A stretch of DNA of 64,000 nt from JAVBRA01 sp031548435 (GCA_031548435.1 JAVBRA010000006.1:1-64000), one strand, 5' to 3'. Positions 7,656 through 16,953 are shown, numbered from the stretch's first letter. Numbers and translations: made by a program. Notes: generated by a model not told the origin, from the letters alone.

Positions 7656-8804
7656 ATGGACTCGACTTATATTTTCCTTCAGCACTACTGGTGGTTCATC
7701 ATTTCGCTGCTGGCCGCGGCGCTGGTGTTCATGCTGTTTGTGCAGGGCGGGCAGGGGCTGCTTTACGCTTTGGGCAAAACGCCGCTGCAACGCAGCATGA
7801 TCGTCAACTCGCTCGGGCGCAAGTGGGAGCTGACTTTCACTACGTTGGTCACTTTCGGCGGGGCGTTTTTCGCGTCGTTCCCGCTGTTTTACAGCACCAG
7901 CTTTGGCGGGGCGGTCTACCTGTGGATGGCGATCCTGTTCTTTTTCGTTATCCAGGCCGTGTCGTACGAGTTCCGCTCGAAGCCGGGCAACTTCCTCGGG
8001 CAGAAGACCTACGAATGGTTCCTGATGCTCAACGGCGTATTCGGCACGTTCTTGTTGGGGGCGGCTGTGGCGACCTTTTTCACCGGTGCCAATTTCATTG
8101 TCGAGAAGGGCAATATCACCAACTTCGGCGGCGATGCGACCATCTCCCGGTGGACGTCGCCCTGGCACGGGCTGGAGGCGCTGGCCGACTACCGCAACCT
8201 CGCCCTGGGCCTGGCCGTGCTCTGCCTTTCGCGCATCCTCGGCGCGCAGTTCATCATGAAGACGGTCGACGACGTGGAGGTGTCCGCCCGCGCCCGGAAA
8301 CAGATAAAATACACCGCCGCGCCTTTTGTGATCCTGTTTCTGGTATTTGTTGTTTCAATCATGGTCGGGGATGGCTGGGCGGTCGATCCCGCCACGGGTG
8401 TTATTTCGAAAGAGCCGTTCAAATATTTCCACAACCTCGTCCGGATGCCTGCTGTGGCTGCGGTTTTCGTTGCCGGGGTGCTGGCCGTGCTGGCCGGGAT
8501 ATGGGTGGCGCTGTTCTCGAAAAAATGTACCGGCATCGTCTACACGGGTGCCGGGACGGTGCTGGCCGTGCTGGGGCTGATGCTGCTGGCCGGATACAAC
8601 CACACGGCCTATTATCCGTCGCTGGCCGACGCGTCTTCGTCGCTGACCCTGTACAACAGTTCGTCGAGCCGTTTCACGCTTACGGTCATGGCATGGGTGT
8701 CGCTGGCCATCCCGTTTGTGGCGTGGTACATTTCGTATGCCTGGCGTGCGCTCACCCGCCGCAAGGTAACCCCGGACGAGGCAAAGCCCGGCGAGGGTTA
8801 TTGA
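7656..8804 (+). CDS. cydB: Cytochrome bd ubiquinol oxidase subunit II
   Basis: Second core subunit of cytochrome bd, an inner-membrane protein of 382 residues with roughly eight or nine hydrophobic segments (for example WWFIISLLAAALVFMLFVQGGQGLLY at the start and a late AVLAGIWVALF...GTVLAVLGLMLLAGY block). The N terminus MDSTYIFLQHYWWFIIS with QGGQ matches the family. The ATG at 7656 is selected since the frame upstream lies in repeat DNA. Because a long palindrome separates it from cydA it may use its own promoter: CAACTTTG near 7626 is a one-mismatch -7 candidate. Confidence 0.93.
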   Translation: MDSTYIFLQHYWWFIISLLAAALVFMLFVQGGQGLLYALGKTPLQRSMIVNSLGRKWELTFTTLVTFGGAFFASFPLFYSTSFGGAVYLWMAILFFFVIQAVSYEFRSKPGNFLGQKTYEWFLMLNGVFGTFLLGAAVATFFTGANFIVEKGNITNFGGDATISRWTSPWHGLEALADYRNLALGLAVLCLSRILGAQFIMKTVDDVEVSARARKQIKYTAAPFVILFLVFVVSIMVGDGWAVDPATGVISKEPFKYFHNLVRMPAVAAVFVAGVLAVLAGIWVALFSKKCTGIVYTGAGTVLAVLGLMLLAGYNHTAYYPSLADASSSLTLYNSSSSRFTLTVMAWVSLAIPFVAWYISYAWRALTRRKVTPDEAKPGEGY

Positions 8805-8947
8805 CGCGCAATTTCGTTTGCATTTCGATCCCGCATGTGTCGCCCTGAATGCGGCAGCGCACTATTTCCGTCATAGCGAAGCGCATGTCATTCCTTCTCT
8901 GATCGTGCGGGGGTTGGGCGCGTTCATGGACTCAGGCGTATTTTCGC

Positions 8948-8955
8948 TATCTTTG
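8948..8955 (+). promoter_or_regulatory. -7 promoter element TATCTTTG
   Basis: TAnnTTTG match 54 bases upstream of the small Cys-rich membrane protein gene. Confidence 0.5.
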
Positions 8956-9009
8956 CCCGAGCAAAGTCTTAAATGCAGGAATGCTTTTTTTGCCATAAAA
9001 CGAGATCCC

Positions 9010-9255
9010 ATGTCATCCACATTCGCCATCATCCTTATCGCCGTCGGGGCCGTTGCCCTGTTTGTTGTGGGTATGTCGCTCACGCTGATGATCAAAGGAC
9101 ATCACATCAAGTCCGAGATCGCCGACAACGACGAGATGAAAAAACGCGGCATCCAGTGCGCCGCCGCCCAGTTCCGCGAAGAGGAAAACGCCGCAGGGAA
9201 AGGGCCTGAAATCTGCCGCGACGGCGACTGCAATTCCTGCAACACATCTTGCTGA
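9010..9255 (+). CDS. Small single-pass membrane protein with Cys-rich tail
   Basis: An 81-residue protein: an N-terminal helix (about residues 5-30, FAIILIAVGAVALFVVGMSLTLM), a polar middle (SEIADNDEMKKRGIQCAAAQFREEE) and a C-terminal tail with five cysteines in the last 14 residues (CRDGDCNSCNTSC). The family is not recognised with certainty; similar small proteins occur in Bacteroidota. The tail could bind a metal or Fe-S cluster, which is inference. The ATG at 9010 follows a TATCTTTG promoter. Its place between cydB and purD gives no functional clue, though redox context is possible. Confidence 0.7.
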   Translation: MSSTFAIILIAVGAVALFVVGMSLTLMIKGHHIKSEIADNDEMKKRGIQCAAAQFREEENAAGKGPEICRDGDCNSCNTSC

Positions 9256-9271
9256 TTTGCTTTTTTGGCAC

Positions 9272-9279
9272 TATCTTTG
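9272..9279 (+). promoter_or_regulatory. -7 promoter element TATCTTTG of purD
   Basis: TAnnTTTG match 26 bases upstream of the purD start. Confidence 0.55.
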
Positions 9280-9305
9280 TGGCTTTCGTCTCAAAAATCA
9301 ATCCA

Positions 9306-10598
9306 ATGAAATTACCGCAGAATTTAAACGTTTTACTCTTAGGATCAGGGGGAAGGGAACACGCGCTGGCATGGAAGATCGCACGGAGCAAACGGATCGG
9401 CAAGTTGTACATTGCCCCGGGCAACGCGGGCACCGGCCTCTGCGGCACGAACATCGACCTGAACCTCTCCAATTTTGCATCCATCAAGCAATTCATCGTC
9501 AACAACAGCATCAATCTGGTGGTGGTGGGCCCCGAGGAGCCGCTGGTGAAAGGGATCTATGACTTTTTCAATAACGATGACGACATCAAACACGTGCCGC
9601 TGATCGGCCCGTCGATGCAGGGGGCCCGGTTGGAGGGAAGCAAGGACTTCGCCAAGGCGTTCATGACCCGGAACGGCATCCCCACGGCGGCTTACCGCTC
9701 GTTCACCAAGGCGACCATCGAAGAGGGCTACGCATTCCTCGACTCGCTCAAAGCCCCGTATGTGCTCAAGGCCGACGGTCTGGCGGCGGGCAAGGGCGTG
9801 GTCATCTGCGAAAGCATCGACCAGGCTAAGCGCGAGCTGGGCGAAATGCTGCTGGAGGCCAAGTTCTCGGCTGCATCGAGTCGGGTGGTGATCGAAGAGT
9901 ACCTCAACGGCATCGAACTGTCGGTGTTCGTGCTCACCGACGGCGAGAGCTATAAAATACTGCCCGAGGCCAAAGACTACAAACGCATCGGCGAAGGAGA
10001 CACCGGGCCCAACACCGGCGGCATGGGGGCCGTGTCGCCCGTGCCGTTTGCCGACGCGGCATTCATGGACAAGGTGCACGCCCGCATCGTGGAGCCGACC
10101 GTCGAAGGGCTGAAAAAAGAAAATATACCGTATAAAGGATTCATTTTCATCGGGCTGATGAACGTCGCCGGCGACCCGTATGTCATCGAGTACAACGTGC
10201 GCCTGGGCGATCCCGAGACCGAGGTGGTGATGCCGCGCATCAAGAGCGATATCATGGACCTGTTCGAAGGGGTCGTTTATGGAAGCCTCGAAAAGAAAGA
10301 GATCGAGATCGACCCGCGCACGGCCGTCACGGTGGTCTGCGTGTCGCAGGGCTACCCGGGCGATTATTCTAAGGGGTTGCCCATCAGGGGGCTCGACATT
10401 CCCTCCGAGAGCCTGACGTTCCATGCCGGCACCGTTCTGAAAAAAGAGGGGGTGTTCACCAACGGAGGCCGGGTGCTGGCCGTCACCTCGTTCGGCGACT
10501 CGATCGAAGAGGCCGCCGGTAGGTCGTACGACACCATCGCCTCGATCGACTACGACGGGAAGTATCTCCGCCGTGACATCGGTCAGGATCTGAAATAG
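9306..10598 (+). CDS. purD: Phosphoribosylamine-glycine ligase
   Basis: Second step of purine biosynthesis: ATP-dependent joining of phosphoribosylamine and glycine. The 430-residue protein shows the N-domain NVLLLGSGGREHALAWK, the ATP-grasp segments YVLKADGLAAGKGVVIC and PEAKDYKRIGEGDTGPNTGGMGAVSP, and the metal-binding YNVRLGDPETEVVMPR. The ATG at 9306 (MKLPQNLNVLLLG) lies downstream of a clear promoter; the in-frame upstream extension is not plausible. A strong terminator follows directly. Confidence 0.97.
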   Translation: MKLPQNLNVLLLGSGGREHALAWKIARSKRIGKLYIAPGNAGTGLCGTNIDLNLSNFASIKQFIVNNSINLVVVGPEEPLVKGIYDFFNNDDDIKHVPLIGPSMQGARLEGSKDFAKAFMTRNGIPTAAYRSFTKATIEEGYAFLDSLKAPYVLKADGLAAGKGVVICESIDQAKRELGEMLLEAKFSAASSRVVIEEYLNGIELSVFVLTDGESYKILPEAKDYKRIGEGDTGPNTGGMGAVSPVPFADAAFMDKVHARIVEPTVEGLKKENIPYKGFIFIGLMNVAGDPYVIEYNVRLGDPETEVVMPRIKSDIMDLFEGVVYGSLEKKEIEIDPRTAVTVVCVSQGYPGDYSKGLPIRGLDIPSESLTFHAGTVLKKEGVFTNGGRVLAVTSFGDSIEEAAGRSYDTIASIDYDGKYLRRDIGQDLK

Positions 10599-10617
10599 TT
10601 CTGGAGCCGGCCGATGG

Positions 10618-10653
10618 AAATTAACCGCTGAACATTCAGCGGTTAATTTTTTC
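10618..10653 (+). terminator. Rho-independent terminator of purD
   Basis: AAATTAACCGCTGA pairs perfectly with TCAGCGGTTAATTT around a 4-base loop, followed by a T run. Confidence 0.9.
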
Positions 10654-10664
10654 CAGATTTATCG

Positions 10665-10672
10665 TAAATTTG
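10665..10672 (+). promoter_or_regulatory. -7 promoter element TAAATTTG
   Basis: TAnnTTTG match 17 bases upstream of the DUF6427-like gene, right after the purD terminator. Confidence 0.55.
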
Positions 10673-10689
10673 AGCCACACTTTCCGTTT

Positions 10690-11700
10690 ATGTTCGACCT
10701 GACAAGGCATAACATCATCAACACCATGGCCGGATTCGCCGTGTTGTTCATCTTGTTCTGGGGGGGCGCGGCGGCCGATGCGCAGCTTGTGCCGCCCTCG
10801 GGTGTGTCGGGATATGCCGCGGGAGTGTGGATCGACGGAGTGTTCCTCAGGCTGCCGGAATTGGGGTATATTACGGCGTTCATACTGCTTTTCGCCTGCG
10901 CGTACCGCATCATGCGCGTGTTCATCCGTTTTTCGCTCGCCCGCGAGAAGTCGTACATGCCCATGCTGGTGTGCATGTTGGTGAGCTCCGGTTTCTGCGC
11001 CGGCCCGGCCCTCCTAAAGACGATCGTGTCTGCTTTTTTCCTGATCCTGGCCACTGAAAAACTGATCCGCTCGTATAAGAAAGAGCGTTCCAACGGCTAC
11101 ATCTTCGAGAGCGCCGTGATGACCGGACTGGCGGCGGTCGTTTATCCCCCGTGCGTGTTCTTTTTTCTGCTCGTTCCGGTCGGGTTGCTGGTATTCAGAT
11201 TGTTCAGCGTACGCGAATGGGTCATTGCTTTGGCGGGCTTCGCCGTTACGGCGTTTCTGTATGCTTACGGGATTTTCTGTTTCCGCCTTTTGTCCGATGC
11301 CCGGGTGCCGTTGGGCGATATTTTTTGGGGATTGTGGGGCGATGCGGTGCGGGGGGGCGCTCTGCCCGGGACGACCGATATCTCAGTGATACAATGGCTG
11401 TTCGCCATTGCCGTGACGGTCGTGATGTTCTTCTCGCTGGTGTCGTTCGTGCGCAACCGCCGCTACATGGAGAACCGGAGCGAGAAGGCGATGGTGCTGT
11501 ACCTTGCGATGTTGCTGATTCAGACCGCAATGTTTTTGCTGCCAAGCCATTCGCTCGACCAGTTGCCGTTGCTGGCCGTGCCGTTGTCGGTGGTTGTTCC
11601 CGTTTATTTCTGCCACACCAACCCGGGATTCATGACCAACTTCCTCTATCTGATGCTGTTCGTGCCGCCGCTTCTGTCTGTTATCGGGCGGTTGGGTTAA
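10690..11700 (+). CDS. Polytopic membrane protein, DUF6427-like
   Basis: A 336-residue integral membrane protein with about nine to ten hydrophobic helices, starting MFDLTRHNIINTMAGFAVLFILFW. Length, helix layout and the central ESAVMTGLAAVVYPPCVFFFLLVPVGLLVFRLFSVREW resemble the Bacteroidota family DUF6427, of unknown function. There is no catalytic motif and no cleavable signal peptide. It is a single-gene unit flanked by its own promoter and, beyond 11700, non-coding sequence. Assignment to DUF6427 is from recognition only. Confidence 0.65.
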   Translation: MFDLTRHNIINTMAGFAVLFILFWGGAAADAQLVPPSGVSGYAAGVWIDGVFLRLPELGYITAFILLFACAYRIMRVFIRFSLAREKSYMPMLVCMLVSSGFCAGPALLKTIVSAFFLILATEKLIRSYKKERSNGYIFESAVMTGLAAVVYPPCVFFFLLVPVGLLVFRLFSVREWVIALAGFAVTAFLYAYGIFCFRLLSDARVPLGDIFWGLWGDAVRGGALPGTTDISVIQWLFAIAVTVVMFFSLVSFVRNRRYMENRSEKAMVLYLAMLLIQTAMFLLPSHSLDQLPLLAVPLSVVVPVYFCHTNPGFMTNFLYLMLFVPPLLSVIGRLG

Positions 11701-11910
11701 AAAAAGCGGCTGTTGTGCCGTTGTTTCTCGGGCTTATGTCCTGTGTTATCCCGCTTTTTCGCGTCATCCTGAACGGGGTGAAGGAATCTTCCTCCATAGC
11801 AAAAGCATTGTCCCGCTCTGATGCATGAATGAACGTAGGATTTCATTCAAAACACCTTTGGGTACTCGGGATGGCAGTTTGAATAACAACATCGCGGGAT
11901 ATGAGGTTAT

Positions 11911-11940
11911 AAAAAAAGCAGCCGGGAACGGCTGCCTTTC
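11911..11940 (-). terminator. Terminator of the divIC-like gene
   Basis: On the minus strand GGCAGCCG pairs with CGGCTGCC-like bases (GCAGCCG 11918-11924, CGGCTGC 11929-11935) followed by a run of seven T. The rest of 11701-11951 holds only a GTCATCCTGA-type short repeat near 11763. Confidence 0.8.
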
Positions 11941-11951
11941 ATTTTATCCGG

Positions 11952-12308
11952 TCAATCTTCAGGTACGATGTAGATGGTTTCGCCCTCGCGTTTCATCAGG
12001 TACATTTCGCGGGCTGTTTTCTCGACGATCTCATCGTCCGAGAGGTGCCGCACGGCCGAACTGTCGCGGGCGATCTCACGCAGCAGCCCGCTCTTTTGCC
12101 GTTCCATTTCCCGTATCCGGGAGTAGGACGCCATGCCGTTGATGAGGCTGTACTTGTCGAAAACGGTGATGATCAACAGAAAGATCACCGTGGCGATCAG
12201 ATACCATTTTTTCTGCCGCCGGATCATGCCGTAAACATCCCCGCCGACTTTTTTGACAAAGGCCAGCAGGTTGTTCAGTATCGCCCTCTTCTCTTCGGAA
12301 ATCTTCAT
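11952..12308 (-). CDS. FtsB/DivIC-family septum formation initiator
   Basis: A 118-residue bitopic membrane protein: a basic cytoplasmic N terminus, one helix (about residues 36-52, YLIATVIFLLIITVFDKYS), then a coiled coil (SRIREMERQKSGLLREI) and a conserved VEKTAREMYLMKREGETIYIV end. This layout is that of FtsB/DivIC, which bridges the divisome subcomplexes at the septum. It lies 23 bases after the GH78 gene on the same strand, but its function is unrelated, so it may be independently transcribed. Confidence 0.85.
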   Translation of the reverse strand: MKISEEKRAILNNLLAFVKKVGGDVYGMIRRQKKWYLIATVIFLLIITVFDKYSLINGMASYSRIREMERQKSGLLREIARDSSAVRHLSDDEIVEKTAREMYLMKREGETIYIVPED

Positions 12309-12331
12309 TTGCGGTGCGAATATAGCGGTTT

Positions 12332-14557
12332 TTAGAGTCCTTTTACCAACTCCAGCCCGGTTTTATTGACCACGTTCGCTTCATACCCTTCAGGTAGGGC
12401 GAGCGAGTAGCGCAGGTTGCCGCCCTCTTTCCTCCATTCGAGGACGATGGCCTCTCCGCCCACAGGCATCGTGCCTTTGCACCAGTCCATTCCTGTTTCG
12501 TTGAACGCAATATCGACCTTGCGGCCCGGCGCGTCGACCCGGGCGATCCCCAGCAGGTCGCGGTAGAAGACGTGCGCCACGTGCGACGCGAAGCCGTGGC
12601 AGCAGCTCCACACGCTTGCGGCCGATACGTTCTCCCACAGCGTGCCGGTGGTGTTGGCCATGTAGAGGAAAAAGTCGGCCGACTCGCCCAGCATCTGCTT
12701 CACATGGCCGTATCGCGAGAGGATTTCCATGCGCATGTAATTGCCCATGAAGGCGTTGGATGGGTAGATGTCGGCATATTCGGTGGAGGAATTGCGCTTC
12801 GGGCCGAACTTATCGAGCAGCAGCGACCACAATCCCGAATGGCTTTCCGGGGTGGCGATGCCGAAGTAAAAGGCATAGTATTGGCAGGTTTCGGTGCGGT
12901 TGTTTTGCACGGCTAACTTGCCGTCCGTGCGCACGGCGTTGTCGCGGAAGAACGTCCCGTCGAACGATTGACTGCGGATCGTTTCCCGTATCGCGGCGGC
13001 CTGCGCCGTCAGTTCCGGTTTGGCATAGAGGCTCCCGGCCACGTCGAGCATCTGCGCGTAGAGCATGTTGGTGGGGTAGCTCACATCCTGCACGAACTCG
13101 TTCGCCCGCGACCATTCGATGAACACCCACTTGTCGAGTTTCTCCAGCAGCCCGTCGCTGTTCTCGAACGGTTTGAAGTAGTCGACCAGCGCCATCACTT
13201 TCGGTTCCAGTGCCTTGACCATGGCCGTGTCGCCGCTGCGCTGCCCGTACTCTTGCAATTCGAGCACGAACCACATGGCCCAGTTGGGAATAAAGTTATA
13301 GTCCGCGTGATCGGCCGGATAGCACATCGGCAGCATTCCCTCGGGCAGGTATTGGAAACTCCCGGGCAACAGGTAATTCTCGAAAAAGTTCTTCTCGATC
13401 AGCGTGTTGCCCGACAGGTCGAATGCCACGCGCGATGCGAAATAGCTGTCGCACAGCCATCCCGCCCGCTCGCGCGAGGGGCAGTCCATGAATACGTCCA
13501 GCGCATTCTGGCGGAAGGTTTCGGTTGCTGCGGCGAATATCTTGTCCAGATCGGTGTTGCTGCATGCGAACGATGCCCGCCCCGTGTCCGAGTTGACATA
13601 CTGGCGGATGTAGGGCGCGCTGACGGAACAGTCGCCGCTGTTGACCGTCACCTTGAGGTATTGCAGCGTGTAGGGCTCGAACGACTCGATGTCGTATACC
13701 CCCGGTTCCAGTTTGTAGGTCAGCGTGCTGTTGCAGCGCAACCGGCCGATGTTCACATCGCCGCCGGTCAGCAGCTCATCCCAGGTCAGCACCACCTCCG
13801 AGGGGGTGTTCGCCTCGATCCGCGCGCCGATGAACCCCGTGGAGTTGCATTCGAAGCGGTAGATGTTGCCCGGCATCTGCTCCACCGGTTTGCGGACGGT
13901 GTAGTCCGGATATTTAACCCGTCTCTCTATCAGTGCTTTATTGTCGGTTTGCTCCAAGGCCGCCACGGGGAGTGCGACCGAGGCGTCTTTAATCCAGGCA
14001 TCAAATCCGTCCTGCAAAGAATACGACTCGACGAACGTTCGCTGGAAACTGTATTTCAGCGCCTGCTGCACCCGCTGCCCGGGGAGGAACGCCTCGAACG
14101 CCTTGTCTCCATTGGTTGCGGTGGCGGCCAGCACTTTGCCCCGCGAGGTCACCTCGGCCTGCACGAACGACGGTTGGTTGGGCAGGTAGAAGTTGTCGAC
14201 GTTGTACCCCGCCGCCTCGATGGCGATGATGTTCCTGCCTTTCACCAGCCGGTCTTTCAGGTCGTACTCGTCCACGCGGAAGAACCCGTGGGCGGCCACA
14301 CACGGCCCGTGCCCCAGAAATTCGCCGTTGACCCACGCCCGGTAGTCCGAGCTGGCGGCGATGTTCAGTTGCACGTCCGAGCGCCCGTCGTAATCCACCA
14401 CGGCCCGGAAAGCCGCGGTGACGTTCTGTTCGAGTTGCTTGCCCTGCGGCCATACCGCAACCGCTTCCCTGAAAAATCCCTGCTCTTTCGGGGAGGTGCT
14501 GCACCCGAAACATATCGCCGCAATCAACGCGGACAGAAACACCGATCTCATAGTCAT
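12332..14557 (-). CDS. GH78-like alpha-L-rhamnosidase lipoprotein
   Basis: A 741-residue exported enzyme. The N terminus MTMRSVFLSALIAAICFGC is an SPII signal with the lipid-modified Cys at 19. A beta-sandwich region with AAFRAVVDYDGRSDVQLNIAASSDYRAWVNG (about 47-77) precedes a six-hairpin (alpha/alpha)6 barrel marked by MDCPSRERAGWLCD (357-370), the acidic motif region of GH78 enzymes, and ends with a short beta domain. It probably cleaves terminal alpha-linked rhamnose or a related sugar from plant pectin or glycans at the cell surface or in the periplasm. A GH95-type enzyme lies 6 bases upstream, so the pair likely acts on one glycan. The start could be the second Met. Confidence 0.8.
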   Translation of the reverse strand: MTMRSVFLSALIAAICFGCSTSPKEQGFFREAVAVWPQGKQLEQNVTAAFRAVVDYDGRSDVQLNIAASSDYRAWVNGEFLGHGPCVAAHGFFRVDEYDLKDRLVKGRNIIAIEAAGYNVDNFYLPNQPSFVQAEVTSRGKVLAATATNGDKAFEAFLPGQRVQQALKYSFQRTFVESYSLQDGFDAWIKDASVALPVAALEQTDNKALIERRVKYPDYTVRKPVEQMPGNIYRFECNSTGFIGARIEANTPSEVVLTWDELLTGGDVNIGRLRCNSTLTYKLEPGVYDIESFEPYTLQYLKVTVNSGDCSVSAPYIRQYVNSDTGRASFACSNTDLDKIFAAATETFRQNALDVFMDCPSRERAGWLCDSYFASRVAFDLSGNTLIEKNFFENYLLPGSFQYLPEGMLPMCYPADHADYNFIPNWAMWFVLELQEYGQRSGDTAMVKALEPKVMALVDYFKPFENSDGLLEKLDKWVFIEWSRANEFVQDVSYPTNMLYAQMLDVAGSLYAKPELTAQAAAIRETIRSQSFDGTFFRDNAVRTDGKLAVQNNRTETCQYYAFYFGIATPESHSGLWSLLLDKFGPKRNSSTEYADIYPSNAFMGNYMRMEILSRYGHVKQMLGESADFFLYMANTTGTLWENVSAASVWSCCHGFASHVAHVFYRDLLGIARVDAPGRKVDIAFNETGMDWCKGTMPVGGEAIVLEWRKEGGNLRYSLALPEGYEANVVNKTGLELVKGL

Positions 14558-14563
14558 CCCGTT

Positions 14564-16867
14564 TTAAGTATGCAACACAATCTCTTCTCCGGCTTCCATT
14601 TCAAGGAAAAGCAGCCCGTCTTCCGACACGGCCTCACCCATCTCCGTCTTGCGGCCGTTTTTTTCAACTTTCACTCCCTCGGTGAACGGAACCTCGATCC
14701 GCATCAGGCCGCCTTTCTCCGAACGGATTTTCACCCCCGTCACCTTCCCGTTGCTGCGCTGGGCCGACACCAGGAAGCCGCCCATGGCCCGCAGATTTTC
14801 GAACGATGCATCGTTCCACGAGGCCGGCACGGCCGGGAACACCCGGATTACGCCCGTGTGGCTTTGCATCAGCATCTCCTGCACACCCGAGGCGAACGCG
14901 AAGTTGCCCTCCAGCGTGAACGGCCGGTAGGTGAAGCGCGAGTACCCCTGTTTGGTCTGGTCGCCGTTGGCGTGGAATGTGTTCCTGAGGCAGAAATGTT
15001 CGGCGAATATTTTCAATGCCTCGGCCGCGCCCTCGCCGTCCATGGCCCGCGCCCTGGCGTTGCCGAGCCAGCTGTACGAGTAACCCACCCAATAGTCGGG
15101 GCCCGCCTTGTCGAGTTTATCCAGGGTGGCCCTGATGGTGCGCCGATCCTGCTCCCCGTTGCTCCAGTCGACCAGTCCCAGCGGGTGGAACGCCATCATG
15201 TGCGAGAAGTGGCGGTGCGACTGCGCATAAGGTTCGCCTTTGGCAAAGGTCAGCGCACCCTGCTCGTCCACGTCGAGGGCGGGCCATTGTTGCAGGATCA
15301 CTTCCCACAGCCGTTCTTCCTCGCTCAGGCCCAGTTCGCCGGCCATCTCCGCCGCCGCCGTGTAGACGAAGCGGATCAACGCCAGATCGTAGTTGGTGTT
15401 GGTGCGAAACCATGCGCGGAGGCTGTTGTCGTGGATCTCGGGGCTGGCGCTCAGGGGCAGCCGGCGCATTCCCGCGCTGTCGGTCACGGCCAGCCGGTCC
15501 AGAAAAACCGCCACGTCTTTCACATACGGATAGGCCCTCTCGCGCAGGAAATCCGCGTCGGCAGAGTACTTCCAATGGAGGTAGAAATGCTGCGACAGCC
15601 ACGCCGACACGGTGGGGCTCATCGAATATTGGCACCATCCGCCCATCGGCATCCCGTCGATGGTGCACACGCCCGGCACGGCCAGTCCGTCGCACCCGAA
15701 AAACTCCCGTGTGTAGCGCTTGCAGGTGTCGCGCACCTCCCACAGCCAGTTGAGGTAGCCCAGCCCCTCGTCCAGGCGGTTGGCCGTGTAGCAGGGCCAG
15801 TAGCTGAGCTGGGTGTTGAGGTCGTGGTGGAAGTCGCCCTTCCACGGCGGCAGTTGCCCGTTGTCGGCTGTCCATACCGCTTGCAGCGAAATGGGCGGGG
15901 CGTAGCTGCGGGCCACGGAACCGAATTTATAGAGCTCGTTATAGTATTGTTTCTCAATGACTTTGTCCGGTATGCTGATCGACGACTTCGCCCAATAGGT
16001 TTTCCACCAGGCGAGATGGGTCTTGAAATCGTCTTTCATGCTGCGTTTGACGGCTGCGGCGGCGATAGCCGGAGCAGCGGCCCCGTCTTTCGCTTCCGAC
16101 CGGCTGGTAGAGATGCTCCATACTCCCTCGACCCGGTTCCATTTGTGGTAATAGATCACCGCGATGTCATAGTAGAACCCGTCGCTGCCCTGCTGGCGGT
16201 AGGTGATGAGGTTGCCGTCCTCGCTCACGATCCCCTGGGGATAACCGAGCCGTTGCAGGTCGTGTCCGTCGAGGGCGTTCGCCTCCCGTCCCGACGCGGT
16301 TTGGTACATCGGAGGCACCAGCACCGGCTTGAAATCGCTGCCCACATTGTCGAACCGGAACCAGCCCACCGGCTCGGTGGCATGGACAAAGGCGTGGAGT
16401 TTGGCTCCGCTGTCCCAGTCCACTTCGCACACGGCGTCCGAAAGCGTCAACCGCACTCTTTCGGCCTTGCCCAAACCGCTGATGTTGAATTCGATGGCTC
16501 CGCCCGGGATTTTTGACGGACAGGCTGACGTGTCGTACGGCATGTCGTACCGCATTTGCACCGGCCACACATCGCCTTTGTCGACCTGTTGGGCGATCCA
16601 GGCGAAGTTGTAAGTCGATAGCGAATCCATTCCCGCCGCCGGACGCGTGTCCCACAGGTCTACGCGGTCGAGCGACAGACGCAGCGCATCCTCTTTTTGC
16701 CATATCAATGCGCCGATCACGCCGTTGCCCAGCGGAATTCCCTCGTCCCAGGTCGAGGCCAGCGAATCGAAAACAAGGTCGTTGCCGGAGGCCGAGTCGT
16801 GGTGAAACCGGCATCCCGACAGCAGAACCGCGGCAGTGGCCGCAAGCAACACGGACAGATGTTTCAT
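14564..16867 (-). CDS. GH95-like glycosidase lipoprotein with altered catalytic motifs
   Basis: A 767-residue exported protein; MKHLSVLLAATAAVLLSGC is an SPII signal (Cys19). The N-terminal GH95 sandwich (WDEGIPLGNGVIGALIWQ...LDRVDLWDT), the (alpha/alpha)6 barrel and the C-terminal RVFPAVPASWNDASFENLRAMGGF segment match family GH95 (alpha-L-fucosidase/galactosidase). Three catalytic-site motifs differ in part from the canonical form: DLN at 349-351 where NIN is usual, SPE at 475-477 retained, and LEGN at 652-655 where IDGN is usual. Substrate specificity is therefore uncertain. It is first of a GH95-GH78 pair with a promoter at 16891. Confidence 0.8.
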   Translation of the reverse strand: MKHLSVLLAATAAVLLSGCRFHHDSASGNDLVFDSLASTWDEGIPLGNGVIGALIWQKEDALRLSLDRVDLWDTRPAAGMDSLSTYNFAWIAQQVDKGDVWPVQMRYDMPYDTSACPSKIPGGAIEFNISGLGKAERVRLTLSDAVCEVDWDSGAKLHAFVHATEPVGWFRFDNVGSDFKPVLVPPMYQTASGREANALDGHDLQRLGYPQGIVSEDGNLITYRQQGSDGFYYDIAVIYYHKWNRVEGVWSISTSRSEAKDGAAAPAIAAAAVKRSMKDDFKTHLAWWKTYWAKSSISIPDKVIEKQYYNELYKFGSVARSYAPPISLQAVWTADNGQLPPWKGDFHHDLNTQLSYWPCYTANRLDEGLGYLNWLWEVRDTCKRYTREFFGCDGLAVPGVCTIDGMPMGGWCQYSMSPTVSAWLSQHFYLHWKYSADADFLRERAYPYVKDVAVFLDRLAVTDSAGMRRLPLSASPEIHDNSLRAWFRTNTNYDLALIRFVYTAAAEMAGELGLSEEERLWEVILQQWPALDVDEQGALTFAKGEPYAQSHRHFSHMMAFHPLGLVDWSNGEQDRRTIRATLDKLDKAGPDYWVGYSYSWLGNARARAMDGEGAAEALKIFAEHFCLRNTFHANGDQTKQGYSRFTYRPFTLEGNFAFASGVQEMLMQSHTGVIRVFPAVPASWNDASFENLRAMGGFLVSAQRSNGKVTGVKIRSEKGGLMRIEVPFTEGVKVEKNGRKTEMGEAVSEDGLLFLEMEAGEEIVLHT

Positions 16868-16890
16868 GGAGTTCGTTCTTGGTTTACTCC

Positions 16891-16898
16891 AAAGGTAT
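16891..16898 (-). promoter_or_regulatory. -7 promoter element TACCTTTG for the glycosidase pair
   Basis: The minus-strand reading is TACCTTTG, 23 bases upstream of the GH95 start. Confidence 0.55.
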
Positions 16899-16953
16899 GA
16901 ATTTTTTTGACAACCTGAATCTCAAAAACAAGAGGAGTTGATCTTCCCATAAG

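Noticed and set aside
12968..16516. A 1182-codon open frame on the plus strand across the glycosidase genes
   Set aside because: Antisense to two recognisable enzymes; His/Arg/Val-rich composition is the typical mirror of GC-rich coding DNA, with no domain or signal.
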